NCBI GenBank assembly: GCA_017307505.1
Contig: JAFKEE010000040.1
Coordinates: 79,977-143,976 of the forward strand
Length of the DNA stretch: 64,000 bases
Reading direction: 5' to 3'
Source of the DNA: Acidobacteriota bacterium
GTDB lineage: Bacteria > Acidobacteriota > Terriglobia > Bryobacterales > Bryobacteraceae
Shown here: positions 33,433 to 42,213 of the stretch, in pieces
Numbering within the stretch: the stretch's first letter is position 1
Layout of the letters: each line of letters begins with the position of its first letter
The notes under the pieces: generated by a model
What the model saw: the letters and a program-made list of their open reading frames with translations, nothing else
Database searches by the model: none
Told to the model about the DNA's origin: nothing
Position numbers and translations under genes: made by a program

Positions 33433-35040
33433 ATGAGGATTTGGAGCATCGCTGCAATCGCTTGCCTGGCACTGGGCGCCCAGCCGCAGGCCCCGTTCAC
33501 GGCTGTTGCCCCGGAACTCCCCTTCCGCCTCAAGAATGCAGCCACTCCGGAGAAGCATCAGATCGAATCCGTGCCCGGTGGAGTCGCCCTGTTCGACTAC
33601 GACGGCGATGGAAGGCTCGACATCTTCCTGGTGAACGGAGCACCCCAACCCTCGCTGAAAAAATCGTCACCGGAATGGTTCAATCGCCTCTACCGGAACC
33701 TGGGTAACATGCGGTTTGAGGACGTAACAATCAAGGCCGGACTCTCTGGCGAAGGTTACGGCATGGGTGCGGCGGCCGGGGACTTCGACAACGACGGCCA
33801 CACGGATCTGCTCGTGACCAGCGTCGGCATCAGCAGGCTCTACCGCAATCGAGGCGATGGCACTTTCGAGGACGTCACTGCCAGGTCACGCGTCCCCGCC
33901 ACAGGCTGGCCCATCTCGGCCGGTTGGTTCGACTACGACAACGACGGTTTCCTCGATCTCTTCATCGTGAATTATTGCCGCTGGGATCCGGCGACCGAGC
34001 CCTTCTGCGGCGACGCCAAGGCCGGCTTCCGCACCTACTGCCACCCCAAGAGCTATCAGGGCCTGCCGAACACGCTGCTGCACAACAACGGGAATGGAAC
34101 CTTCACCGACGTCACCAGCGGTTCCGGCATCGGAGCAAGACTCGGCAAGGGCATGAGCGTAGCCTTCGCTGATTACAACGGCGATGGGCGGCTCGACATC
34201 GCGGTGTTGAATGATACGACACCGAACCTCCTGTACCGCAATGAGGGGGGAGGCCGGTTCACGGAACAGGGAATGGCCGCCGGCGTGGCCATCATGGACG
34301 ATGGCAAGGTGGTCTCGTCGATGGGCACCGACTTCCGCGATATCGACAACGACGGCCGTCCTGATCTGTTCATCACAGCTTTGGCCAATGAGACCTTCCC
34401 CTTGTTCCGAAACCTCGGCAACGGACTCTTCCAGGACGTGACCTACCGCAGCCGGATCGGTGCGGCTTCGCTGGCACTCAGTGGCTGGAGTACGGGGATC
34501 TACGACTTCAACAACGACGGCTGGAAGGACATTTTCGTGGCGGCGGGAGACGTTCAGGACAACACGGAGTTGTTCTCGGACCGAGCGTCCAAACAGCAGA
34601 ATCAGCTCCTGCTGAACCGGGGCAACATGACCTTCAACGCGATCGCCTTCGGCCCGCGCGCCCAGCATCGCGGCGCGGCATTCGGAGACCTGGACGGCGA
34701 CGGACGCGTGGATGCGGTGGTGTCGCAGCTCAACGGTTCACCCTCAGTCCTGCGAAACACCTTGGCCCCGGACAATCATTGGATCGCTTTCCAATTGACC
34801 GGGAGGAGCAGCAACCGCGACGCGATCGGCGCGGTGCTGAAGATCGTGGCCGAAGGTCGTGTTCAGTACAACCACGTCGCCACGGCAGTGGGGTATCTCA
34901 GTTCCAGCGAGAAGACGGTGCGGTTCGGATTGGGCAGATCCACGAAGGTCGAGACGGTGGAGATCACGTGGCCGGGCGGGCTGAAGCAATCGCTGTCGAA
35001 TCTGGAATCGGGCCGCATCCATGCCGTGAAGCAGCCCTGA
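33433..35040 (+). CDS. Secreted FG-GAP/VCBS repeat protein with ASPIC/UnbV domain (CRTAC1-like), copy 3
   Basis: A 535-residue exported protein divergent from TonB receptor 2, with 75 bp between starts. A signal peptide (MRIWSIAAIACLALGAQP) precedes about seven FG-GAP repeats carrying DxDxDG-type loops: LFDYDGDGRLDIFLV, AAGDFDNDGHTDLLV, WFDYDNDGFLDLFIV, FADYNGDGRLDIAVL, FRDIDNDGRPDLFI, YDFNNDGWKDIFVA and FGDLDGDGRVDAVV. The C-terminus is an ASPIC/UnbV module (IGAVLKIVAEGRVQYNHVA, FGLGRSTKVETVEITWPGG). A cysteine-containing insert (FCGDAKAGFRTYCHPKSYQG) also appears in copy 1 (SCNWKGVMTPCGPRG), perhaps a disulfide-bonded loop. It lies between the two paralogous receptors, which suggests a cell-surface partnership. 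Confidence 0.87.
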   Translation: MRIWSIAAIACLALGAQPQAPFTAVAPELPFRLKNAATPEKHQIESVPGGVALFDYDGDGRLDIFLVNGAPQPSLKKSSPEWFNRLYRNLGNMRFEDVTIKAGLSGEGYGMGAAAGDFDNDGHTDLLVTSVGISRLYRNRGDGTFEDVTARSRVPATGWPISAGWFDYDNDGFLDLFIVNYCRWDPATEPFCGDAKAGFRTYCHPKSYQGLPNTLLHNNGNGTFTDVTSGSGIGARLGKGMSVAFADYNGDGRLDIAVLNDTTPNLLYRNEGGGRFTEQGMAAGVAIMDDGKVVSSMGTDFRDIDNDGRPDLFITALANETFPLFRNLGNGLFQDVTYRSRIGAASLALSGWSTGIYDFNNDGWKDIFVAAGDVQDNTELFSDRASKQQNQLLLNRGNMTFNAIAFGPRAQHRGAAFGDLDGDGRVDAVVSQLNGSPSVLRNTLAPDNHWIAFQLTGRSSNRDAIGAVLKIVAEGRVQYNHVATAVGYLSSSEKTVRFGLGRSTKVETVEITWPGGLKQSLSNLESGRIHAVKQP

Positions 35041-35046
35041 AACGGG

Positions 35047-35074
35047 GAACGGCGACGCTTTCGCGCCGCCGTTC
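35047..35074. terminator. Hairpin between convergent genes
   Basis: Arms GAACGGCG and CGCCGTTC pair perfectly and enclose a further 3-bp stem with a 4-nt loop. It begins 6 bp after the stop of the copy-3 CRTAC gene and lies 63 bp beyond the stop of receptor 3. No T-run follows on either strand, so termination is plausible but not certain. Confidence 0.45.
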
Positions 35075-35137
35075 AGTCTGGTAGTTGCAGGGGGTCTGCC
35101 TCAACCAGAAGCTCTTAATCCCGTACTTCGCCGCGCT

Positions 35138-38100
35138 TTACCAGAAGGCTTTGATACCAAGCTGGATCTGGCGCGGGAAGATATTCTGATTCGTCGCCGT
35201 GGACGGGAAGATGGTGCCAAAGTTGGCATTGTTCGGGTCCGTGGTGAACGTTTCGCGGCCGAAGTAATTGTGATTGAACAGATTGAACGCTTCGGCTCGG
35301 AACTGGACTCTGAATCGCTCGGTGACATTGGTCATCTTGCTGATGGAGGCGTCCAGCGTGAATGCGTGGTGCTTGCGGATCTGGCCCGAACGGCTGGGCG
35401 TGTACCGCGATGGCGCGAAGTTTGCCACTTGCAGCCAGGCGTAGTTGTTGAAGTCGGTGCCGCAGCCCTTGGTCAGAGAGTAGGGCTGGGGAGCGATGGT
35501 TCCGTTGTCCTGCTGGCGCAGCACGCACGGATTCCAGGCGCGGACCTGATGGGCTTTCCAGTCAGTCTTGCCATCCCAGCCGCCGCCCGGGGTACGGGGA
35601 TCCTTGAGTTGGATCACGTTGCCCGGCAAGTCACTGGGTTCGCCGCTGGCATTGTTGTAGAACGTGGTCGCCTGCCAACCGGAGATCAGCTTCTTAGCGA
35701 GACCGGTTGTTCCGGCTCCAAACTTCTTGCCCTGCCCGAACGGCAATTCGTAAACTGTCGTGAATTTGAACCAGTGCGGGCGATCATTGAAGTAGAGGCC
35801 CTGCTGCATTCTATCCGCATAGGGATCCTGGTAGCCCCAACGTTCCACCATTTTGCTGAAGGTGTAGTTGGTGTTGATGATCAGGTCGCGGCCCACGCGC
35901 TGGCTGTAGGTAACCTGAGCCGAGTTGTACCAGATGTTGGAATCGTTGCGCCCCTGCTGCAGCAGCGAACCGTCGAACTGCGGGAAAGGCCTGGCCAGGT
36001 TGAAGCGGCTGATCGTATTCGCTGTGAAGTAGTTGGTTCCGCGGAACGGCTCCAGCCCCTTAAACGGATTGGTCAGCTGTTCATTACAGAAGGTCGGGCT
36101 TCCGCCCTCCATCAGGTTGCAGGTCTTGCGGAAGGCGAGGGAAGGAATATTGTAGTCCTTCTCGCCATTCGCGCCGACAGTGCGGCTGCCGACGTAGGTG
36201 AGTTCCAAGGTCGCGGTCTCACTCACCTGCTGTTGGAAGCCGAACGAGAACTGGTGCACCTTCGGCGTCGTGAAGGTCGGGTCGAACCAGTTGTTGTTGC
36301 GGCCCACAAACGTCAGAGCGCCCAGTGAGGATCCGGTAGGCCGGTTGACCCCATTCGGATAGGGATTGCTCAGGACGTCGGCGATCGGTGTACGGCCGCC
36401 ATCGTTGGAGTTCACCAACGGGGTGAAGGCCGAGAAGCCCGCGAACTGCAGATAGTTGTTGTTCGGGTTCAGGAAGTACAGACCATAGCCGCCGCGCATC
36501 ACCAGCTTGTCGTTGAGCTGATAGGCTGCGCCGATACGGGGCTGCCAGTTCGTCCAAACGTTCTGCGAGGCGATGGTGGGCTGCCCGCCCACTCCGGCGA
36601 AGGCGAAGCCGCCCGTCAGGTTAGCAAGGCTCGGATAGGCAGCCAAGCTGCTGGCGGACAGCATGGAGCGCAGTGGGCTGGCGACTTTCGGGTCGAAGCC
36701 GCGGTTCATGCGATTCCATTTCTCGTCCGGAGCCTGATTGAAATCCCAGCGGAGGCCGAGATTCATGGTCAGGCGTCGCGAAACCTTCCAGTCGTCCTGA
36801 AGGTAGGGGGAGACGTACCATTGGCGGTTGAACGGATACACCGGATAGTTCAGCGAGGTGCGTCCGGTTCCGCCGTCTGTCGAAGGCAGTCCCAGCAGGA
36901 AACTGGCATAGCCGTCACCTGAGATAGCGTCGCCCTGGTTCCAGACCTGTTGGGTCCAGTCCTTCTGGGCATCAACCTTGAAAATATCGCCGCTGTTCTG
37001 TTGAATGTAGTGGATGCGGCGGATATCGATGCCGAATTTCAAGGTGTGCGAACCGGCAATCTTGGTCACGTTGGCGGCCAGATTGTAGTTGTTCGTAATG
37101 TTGATGCTCTGGCCGCGGCCGAGCGAGGTGTACCCGGCAAACTGCCATCTGCCGAAGTAGTAGGGGCCCGGCAGTTGGCTGATCACGGAAGGCGAAATCC
37201 CAAGCTTCGTCAGATCGAAATTCGCATTTGCTTCCCCGCGTCCGGTTTCGATGAACCTGTTGTAGGATGCGCGGATGTTCAGGATGAGCGTTGGAGTGAT
37301 CGTGCTCACCCAATCCGCAACGTATGCGTCATTGATGCGCTGGAAAGGCTGCTGGCCGTCGGTGCCTGGCACGTTGTCCAGACCATTGACGGCGCGATCT
37401 TCTGTGCGGTCGTTCGAAGCGTGGCGGAAGAAGGCGCGGTTCTTATCCCCGAAGTTGAAGTCGAACTTGAGAATCAGGTTGTAGAACTTGTCGTGATTCA
37501 CATAGTTCGGCAGCAGGTAGTTGTTCGTGGAATAAGCGAAGCCGGCCTTCGTCGGCGTGTTGGGCTTCGGCATGTAGCCGGTAACGGCCTTGGCGATCGG
37601 GTTGATCCGGTTCGAGGGAATGACGTTTCCGGCGAACGGAGTGCGTATCGGATTGCTGTTCGCATCCAGCGTGTAGTTCAGTGGATCGTAAATCGTAACA
37701 GCGTTGCCCGCCGCATTCTTGAGCTTCGAGAAGTCGCCGTTTCGCATTTCCATCTCGGGATAGGAGGTGGTCAGCGGGTTTGGCGTGTTCTCACGGTAGT
37801 TTTCAAAACTGCCCAGGTAGAACAGCTTCGTCTTCGACTGCTTCGTCAGGATCTTCGGAATGTAGACGGGGCCTTCCAACTGGAACCCATACTGGTCCAG
37901 TAGATGGTCGGCACGTTGGGCGCCTGCCGCATTCCCCTGGAAGGTATTCGCGTCCAGCCACTTGCGCCGCAGGAACTCCCAGCCGGTGGCATGGAAGTCG
38001 TTCCCGCCTGACTTCAAAACCACGTTGAACACACCGCCGCCCGTGTGGCCATACTGCGCGTCGTAGGAATTCATCTGCACGTTGAATTCCTGCACCGCGT

Positions 38101-38746
38101 CGACGATGGGCACATAGGCAATGTTGTTGTTGCCGGCCTGGCCGTTGTTGGGCGCGCCATCCATCATGAACTCGTTATTGGATTGGCGGCCGCCGTTTAC
38201 CGACCATTCGGCGATCGCACCGTTGTCGAACGGCCGCTGCCAGATCGCAGCGCCACGGAATGTCACGCCAGGCATCATCGTGCCCAACATGAAGGGATTG
38301 CGGGCATTCAGCGGCAACTCCGACACCTGAGTGGTGCTGACGATTCCGCTGCGGGACGCCGTCTGTGTTTCCAGCAGCGCCGCCTCGCCGGTGACGTTGA
38401 TCGACTCGGTGACAGCACCGACCTCAAGAGAGATCTCGATGCCGGCAATCTGACCGACCTGGAGAGTGAGGCGTTCGCGGTTGTACTGCTTGAAACCCGC
38501 AGCCGTGACCGTGAGATTGTAGTCGCCGGGACGAAGCAGCGGGATCGTGTACGTGCCCGAAGCGTCTGTAGTAGCGATGTTGGTTTCGTTTGTGCTGAGG
38601 TTAGTTGCCTGGACTTTGGCGCTGGGTACCGCGCCACCACTGGCATCGAGGACGTGCCCGGAGATGGTTGCTCGGAATTCCTGCGCCCACATGGCGCAGG
38701 CAACTAACTGGAGGCACACAACTAGCTTGCAAATGTACTGTCTCAA
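35138..38746 (-). CDS. Oar-like TonB-dependent receptor, receptor 3, TTG start
   Basis: A 1202-residue outer-membrane receptor closely paralogous to receptor 2. The start is most likely the TTG at 38746: it gives the signal peptide MRQYICKLVVCLQLVACAMW and has AGGGGG 6 nt upstream, as in receptors 1 and 2. The frame stays open to 38818. A carboxypeptidase-regulatory domain (EFRATISGHVLDASGGAVPS) is followed by the plug (LNARNPFMLGTMMPGVTFRG, GHTGGGVFNVVLKSGGNDFH). The large barrel ends with a terminal aromatic (GIKAFW). Blocks such as DVYQQGIYLNDRPHVFKFTT in receptor 2 correspond here to DRMQQGLYFNDRPHWFKFTT. The ligand is unknown. Confidence 0.9.
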   Translation of the reverse strand: MRQYICKLVVCLQLVACAMWAQEFRATISGHVLDASGGAVPSAKVQATNLSTNETNIATTDASGTYTIPLLRPGDYNLTVTAAGFKQYNRERLTLQVGQIAGIEISLEVGAVTESINVTGEAALLETQTASRSGIVSTTQVSELPLNARNPFMLGTMMPGVTFRGAAIWQRPFDNGAIAEWSVNGGRQSNNEFMMDGAPNNGQAGNNNIAYVPIVDAVQEFNVQMNSYDAQYGHTGGGVFNVVLKSGGNDFHATGWEFLRRKWLDANTFQGNAAGAQRADHLLDQYGFQLEGPVYIPKILTKQSKTKLFYLGSFENYRENTPNPLTTSYPEMEMRNGDFSKLKNAAGNAVTIYDPLNYTLDANSNPIRTPFAGNVIPSNRINPIAKAVTGYMPKPNTPTKAGFAYSTNNYLLPNYVNHDKFYNLILKFDFNFGDKNRAFFRHASNDRTEDRAVNGLDNVPGTDGQQPFQRINDAYVADWVSTITPTLILNIRASYNRFIETGRGEANANFDLTKLGISPSVISQLPGPYYFGRWQFAGYTSLGRGQSINITNNYNLAANVTKIAGSHTLKFGIDIRRIHYIQQNSGDIFKVDAQKDWTQQVWNQGDAISGDGYASFLLGLPSTDGGTGRTSLNYPVYPFNRQWYVSPYLQDDWKVSRRLTMNLGLRWDFNQAPDEKWNRMNRGFDPKVASPLRSMLSASSLAAYPSLANLTGGFAFAGVGGQPTIASQNVWTNWQPRIGAAYQLNDKLVMRGGYGLYFLNPNNNYLQFAGFSAFTPLVNSNDGGRTPIADVLSNPYPNGVNRPTGSSLGALTFVGRNNNWFDPTFTTPKVHQFSFGFQQQVSETATLELTYVGSRTVGANGEKDYNIPSLAFRKTCNLMEGGSPTFCNEQLTNPFKGLEPFRGTNYFTANTISRFNLARPFPQFDGSLLQQGRNDSNIWYNSAQVTYSQRVGRDLIINTNYTFSKMVERWGYQDPYADRMQQGLYFNDRPHWFKFTTVYELPFGQGKKFGAGTTGLAKKLISGWQATTFYNNASGEPSDLPGNVIQLKDPRTPGGGWDGKTDWKAHQVRAWNPCVLRQQDNGTIAPQPYSLTKGCGTDFNNYAWLQVANFAPSRYTPSRSGQIRKHHAFTLDASISKMTNVTERFRVQFRAEAFNLFNHNYFGRETFTTDPNNANFGTIFPSTATNQNIFPRQIQLGIKAFW

Positions 38747-38899
38747 ATTGGACCCCCTGTAATCTTCATGGACGGAGCCGGCGGACTGGGCCGGTAGTCC
38801 TGGGCAGCATGCTATCACAGGGGAGGATCCATCGATAGCACCTTTTGATGAATACTTGTTAATTTTGTTAAGTATAGATCTATCAGAAACTTACCGAAG

Positions 38900-38913
38900 T
38901 GCAAGGCCTTGCA
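38900..38913. promoter_or_regulatory. Perfect 14-bp palindrome upstream of TonB receptor 3
   Basis: TGCAAGGCCTTGCA is a perfect palindrome in an AT-rich stretch about 155 bp upstream of the receptor 3 start and 9 bp past the end of the TPR gene. The spacer-free form would not make a stable RNA hairpin, so a protein-binding site is more likely than a terminator. This is inferred only from symmetry and position. Confidence 0.3.
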
Positions 38914-38921
38914 TTTGAGGC

Positions 38922-39617
38922 CTACTGCTGCTCGGGAAGGCCCATTGCAACCGCTGCCATTTCTTCGCTTTCGGCTTCGGGAACCCGACCCAGACGACGA
39001 TAGACTTTCGCCAAAAGGAGCCGGGTGGCGGACTTGCGAGGACTCAACCGAACGGCCCGCTGAAGCGCTGCGGCCGCCTCTTCCAACTGCCCGGACTGGG
39101 AGAGGGCCAGACCCAGTTCGTAGCTCGCTTCGGGCGATTCCGGCTGCTGGGCCGGCTTGAGGAGTTCCACCGCTTCTGTGGCCCGCCCTTGACGGATCAG
39201 GAACTGTCCATACGCAAGACGGGCCATCTGTTCCGCCCTGTCGTGCCGCGCGACGGCCGCCAGGAACCGCTTCTCCGCCGCCTCCGGCCGGCCCAGTGCC
39301 TGCAGGCACTGCCCGATGGCCGATTCGGCCCGGCCCTTCACGGCATCCGCCGCCAAGGCTTTTTCCAGCGGCGCCAGCGCATCCTCGTACCTGTCCGTTC
39401 CATACAGATTGCGCCCGTAGTAGTAACAGGCGTCCAACAGCTTGGGATCCAGGGTGCACGCCTGCCGGAACGGCTCGATGGAATCGCGCAGTTCGTTCAT
39501 GGAAGCATAGGCCACGCCTAACGCCTTCCAGTACTGCGCGTTCTTCGGTGACTTCCCCGAAGCCTCCTTCAGCAACGGGACAGCCTCGGCCGCGCGGCCC
39601 TGCTCAAGCAAAGCCAC
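38922..39617 (-). CDS. TPR protein, probably exported; true start upstream of the first canonical codon
   Basis: The listed frame starts at a GTG and gives 231 residues with about six TPR units (WKALGVAYASMNELRDSIEP, YYYGRNLYGTDRYEDALAPL, YELGLALSQSGQLEEAAAAL). However, the same frame continues upstream without a stop and encodes LALVVFALLLAVPPADEAYRQ immediately before it. That reads as a signal peptide plus the missing first half of the first TPR. No ATG, GTG or TTG is available there. A CTG at 39683, with GGAG 13 nt upstream, is the best candidate. That region overlaps or abuts the stop (39694) of the permease gene, suggesting translational coupling. The protein probably works with the permease/adaptor operon that precedes it. 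Confidence 0.7.
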   Translation of the reverse strand: MALLEQGRAAEAVPLLKEASGKSPKNAQYWKALGVAYASMNELRDSIEPFRQACTLDPKLLDACYYYGRNLYGTDRYEDALAPLEKALAADAVKGRAESAIGQCLQALGRPEAAEKRFLAAVARHDRAEQMARLAYGQFLIRQGRATEAVELLKPAQQPESPEASYELGLALSQSGQLEEAAAALQRAVRLSPRKSATRLLLAKVYRRLGRVPEAESEEMAAVAMGLPEQQ

Positions 39618-39693
39618 ACCTTGCCTGTAAGCCTCATCGGCAGGCGGGACGGCGAGAAGGAGTGCGAATACGACGAGTGCCAGAGCTTCGAGT

Positions 39694-40947
39694 TTACTCC
39701 GTCCGCAACGCGTCGGAAGGGTCCATTCTGGACGCCCGGATAGCCGGAATCAGCCCGCTGGCGATACCCACTACCATCAGGACCGTGAACGAGATAGCCA
39801 GGGTCATGGGCCGAATCGCCAGCACCAGATCCCCCTTGCCGCTCTTATCCTCGAAGAGGGCACCGAGCATCGGCAGGGGCGGCAGCGTCCACACCACGGC
39901 GTACGACAGCAGCACGCCGAACAGGCCACCCCCGATCGTGAGGACCAGCGCTTCGGCAAGGAACTGCAGCGCGATGTGGGTTCGCTTCGCGCCCAGGGCC
40001 CGGCGCAGGCCGATCTCCCGGGTCCGCTCGTTCACCGACACCAGCAGGATGTTCATCAGCCCGATGCCGCCGATCGTCAGGGTAAGAAACCCGATGAAGA
40101 CCAGCAGCACCTGCAGGCCGATTGTGAGCCCATCGATGATGGGCCGAAGATTCGAGGTTCCGAACCCGGTAATGGCCCGCTTGTCGGTCGGGTTGAATCC
40201 CTGCCGCTTGGCAATAGCCGCCCGGAACTGGTCCGTCGCCTTGTCCTCGAACATAGGGGCGATCGGCTGGATCACGGCATCGCTCACATACCGCGTGTTC
40301 CACAAATCACCCGCAGTCGAGTACGGAATGAACGCGGAGCGGTCGTCCGGACCATAGTAGTTTCCGAACTGCATCTTCTTGTCCATTACCCCGATGACGG
40401 TGAACCGCACGCCTTGCACGGTCACGGTCTCCCCAATTGGAGGGCGGCCGGCGAAGAGCTTGCCGCGCACCCAGTCGCCCAGGAAGATGACGCGCCGCCG
40501 TTCCCCGAAATCGTCTTTGCTGATCCAGCGCCCGTCCATCGCCACTTCGCTGCGAATCTCACCAAACTCCGGACACACGCCGCGCACCGGCACGGTCTGC
40601 ACCCGGTCCTGGTAGGTCACCGGCACTCGCTTGATGGTCTCCGCACAGATCGTCTTGATCAGCGGCGACTCGGCCTGGGCCGCCTCCAGGTCGGCCAGTT
40701 CGAAGCGGATCTTCCGGCCCGCCCGTTCGCCTCCAGCGTTCTCGCTGGTTTGCCCGGGAAAAAGCACCATCGCCGACTTCGAGAAGTTCTGGAAGGTCCG
40801 CACCATCACGTCGCGGAAGCCGGACCCATAGGAGAGCAGCAGGGTCACGGCCGCGATCCCCCAGACGATGCCAAGCATCGTGAGGAAACTGCGCGTCGGG
40901 TTGCGGCGCAGCGCGTCCCACGCCTGCAGCAGGATCTCCTTCAGCAT
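39694..40947 (-). CDS. MacB-type ABC transporter permease, second of pair
   Basis: A 417-residue permease with an N-terminal helix (RSFLTMLGIVWGIAAVTLLL), a MacB-like periplasmic core (about 45-260), and a C-terminal FtsX domain of three helices (IGGIGLMNILLVSVNERTRE, IGLRRALGAKRTHIALQFLAE). It ends IPAIRASRMDPSDALRTE, the classic permease tail. Unlike MacB itself, it has no fused ATP-binding domain. MacB-type transporters use mechanotransmission to drive export of proteins, peptides or lipids through a periplasmic adaptor. It lies 3 bp after the first permease and 6 bp from the adaptor-permease block, so the three are one operon. No ATPase gene is present within the window. Confidence 0.9.
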   Translation of the reverse strand: MLKEILLQAWDALRRNPTRSFLTMLGIVWGIAAVTLLLSYGSGFRDVMVRTFQNFSKSAMVLFPGQTSENAGGERAGRKIRFELADLEAAQAESPLIKTICAETIKRVPVTYQDRVQTVPVRGVCPEFGEIRSEVAMDGRWISKDDFGERRRVIFLGDWVRGKLFAGRPPIGETVTVQGVRFTVIGVMDKKMQFGNYYGPDDRSAFIPYSTAGDLWNTRYVSDAVIQPIAPMFEDKATDQFRAAIAKRQGFNPTDKRAITGFGTSNLRPIIDGLTIGLQVLLVFIGFLTLTIGGIGLMNILLVSVNERTREIGLRRALGAKRTHIALQFLAEALVLTIGGGLFGVLLSYAVVWTLPPLPMLGALFEDKSGKGDLVLAIRPMTLAISFTVLMVVGIASGLIPAIRASRMDPSDALRTE

Positions 40948-40950
40948 CCC

Positions 40951-42210
40951 CTAGCCTCCAGCCTCGAAACGCAACGCTTCAATGGGATCGACGCTCGCCG
41001 CCTTGGTCGCTGGATAGAGTGCCGAAAGAAAGGCCACCATGCCCAGCAGGACGACACACACCGCGCCCACCTGCCAGGTCGCCCACAGGCCGGCAAAGTA
41101 CGGCGGCATCTGCAGCTTGTTCACAAAATGGCAGACCATGTGCGCGAAGCCCAGGCCCAGGCCCCCGCTCAGGAACACAATGAGGAACGTCTCCAGGAAG
41201 AACATGGTCAGGATTTCGCGGCGCGTCGCGCCCACCGCCTTGCGCAGCCCGATCTCACGGGTCCGCTCCCGCACTGACACCAGCATCACGTTCATCGTGC
41301 CAATCCCGCCCAACAGCAGCGTCACAACGCCCATGGCGCCCAGGAAGTACTTCATTCCGTCGGCCATCGTGGCAAATGCCCGGGACTGCTCCACTGTGTC
41401 CCAAATGGCAGCCGCATCCTTGTCTTCCGGATCGAAATTGTGGATGCGCGCCAACCCGCGCCGCACTTCCGCCACGCAGGTCTCATGCACGTCCAGAGAC
41501 CAGGCCTTCACGATCAATTGATCCATTGTGCCGGGCGGAAACGGAGGCGGCTGCGGCAGGTCGCGGACCATTGCGCCGTAGGGGATGAAGATCTTGTTGA
41601 TGTCCCGGCCGTCGTAGCTCGAGTCCTGCTCCTTGGTCTTCATCACGCCGATCACCTGATAGGGGATCCCGTTGATGGTGAGCATCTCGCCGAGTGCTTT
41701 GCGGCCCTTGAAAAGCTGCTTGCGGACGTCGCTGCCAATGAAGGCCACACGGCGCCCCTGGCTGTCGTCTTGCCAGGAGAAGAAGCGCCCTTCATCCACC
41801 GCCAGCGCCCGCAGCCGCTGGTAGGGAGGCTGGGATCCGCTGATGAGCAGGCTGGCGGAGTTGTAGTCGCTGCGCACGGCGACATTGCCCCGCGTCAGCT
41901 CCGGGATCACGAACTCACAGGACGGCGTCTGCGGCGCAAGCAGGTTGTGGTCTTCGGTGGTCCACATCACCCGCCGGCCGGCCCGTTCTCCCCCCACCTG
42001 CATGGACGTCCGCCCGCCAAACACAATGATGATGTCCTCCCCGAACTGGGCGGACACCTGGCGCTGACCCTCCCGCAGGCCATCCCCCGCGGCCGTCATC
42101 AGCGTGATGGACACTACGCCCCAGAGCAGGCCGAACATCGTCAGGCCTGCCCGGAGTTTATGCGCCAAAAGCGTTTGAACCGTGTCCCAGATGAGATCGC
42201 GGAACGTCAT
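40951..42210 (-). CDS. MacB-type ABC transporter permease, first of pair
   Basis: A 419-residue permease with the same layout as its downstream neighbour: N-terminal helix (LRAGLTMFGLLWGVVSITLM), periplasmic core with GGERAGRRVMWTTEDHNLL, and an FtsX domain (LLGGIGTMNVMLVSVRERTR, IGLRKAVGATRREILTMFFL). The end is LYPATKAASVDPIEALRFE. The shared motif GGERAGR in both permeases shows a common origin. Lack of an ATP-binding domain means an ATPase must be supplied from elsewhere. Located 3 bp after the adaptor gene and 3 bp before the second permease. A heterodimeric permease is likely. Confidence 0.9.
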   Translation of the reverse strand: MTFRDLIWDTVQTLLAHKLRAGLTMFGLLWGVVSITLMTAAGDGLREGQRQVSAQFGEDIIIVFGGRTSMQVGGERAGRRVMWTTEDHNLLAPQTPSCEFVIPELTRGNVAVRSDYNSASLLISGSQPPYQRLRALAVDEGRFFSWQDDSQGRRVAFIGSDVRKQLFKGRKALGEMLTINGIPYQVIGVMKTKEQDSSYDGRDINKIFIPYGAMVRDLPQPPPFPPGTMDQLIVKAWSLDVHETCVAEVRRGLARIHNFDPEDKDAAAIWDTVEQSRAFATMADGMKYFLGAMGVVTLLLGGIGTMNVMLVSVRERTREIGLRKAVGATRREILTMFFLETFLIVFLSGGLGLGFAHMVCHFVNKLQMPPYFAGLWATWQVGAVCVVLLGMVAFLSALYPATKAASVDPIEALRFEAGG

Positions 42211-42213
42211 TCG

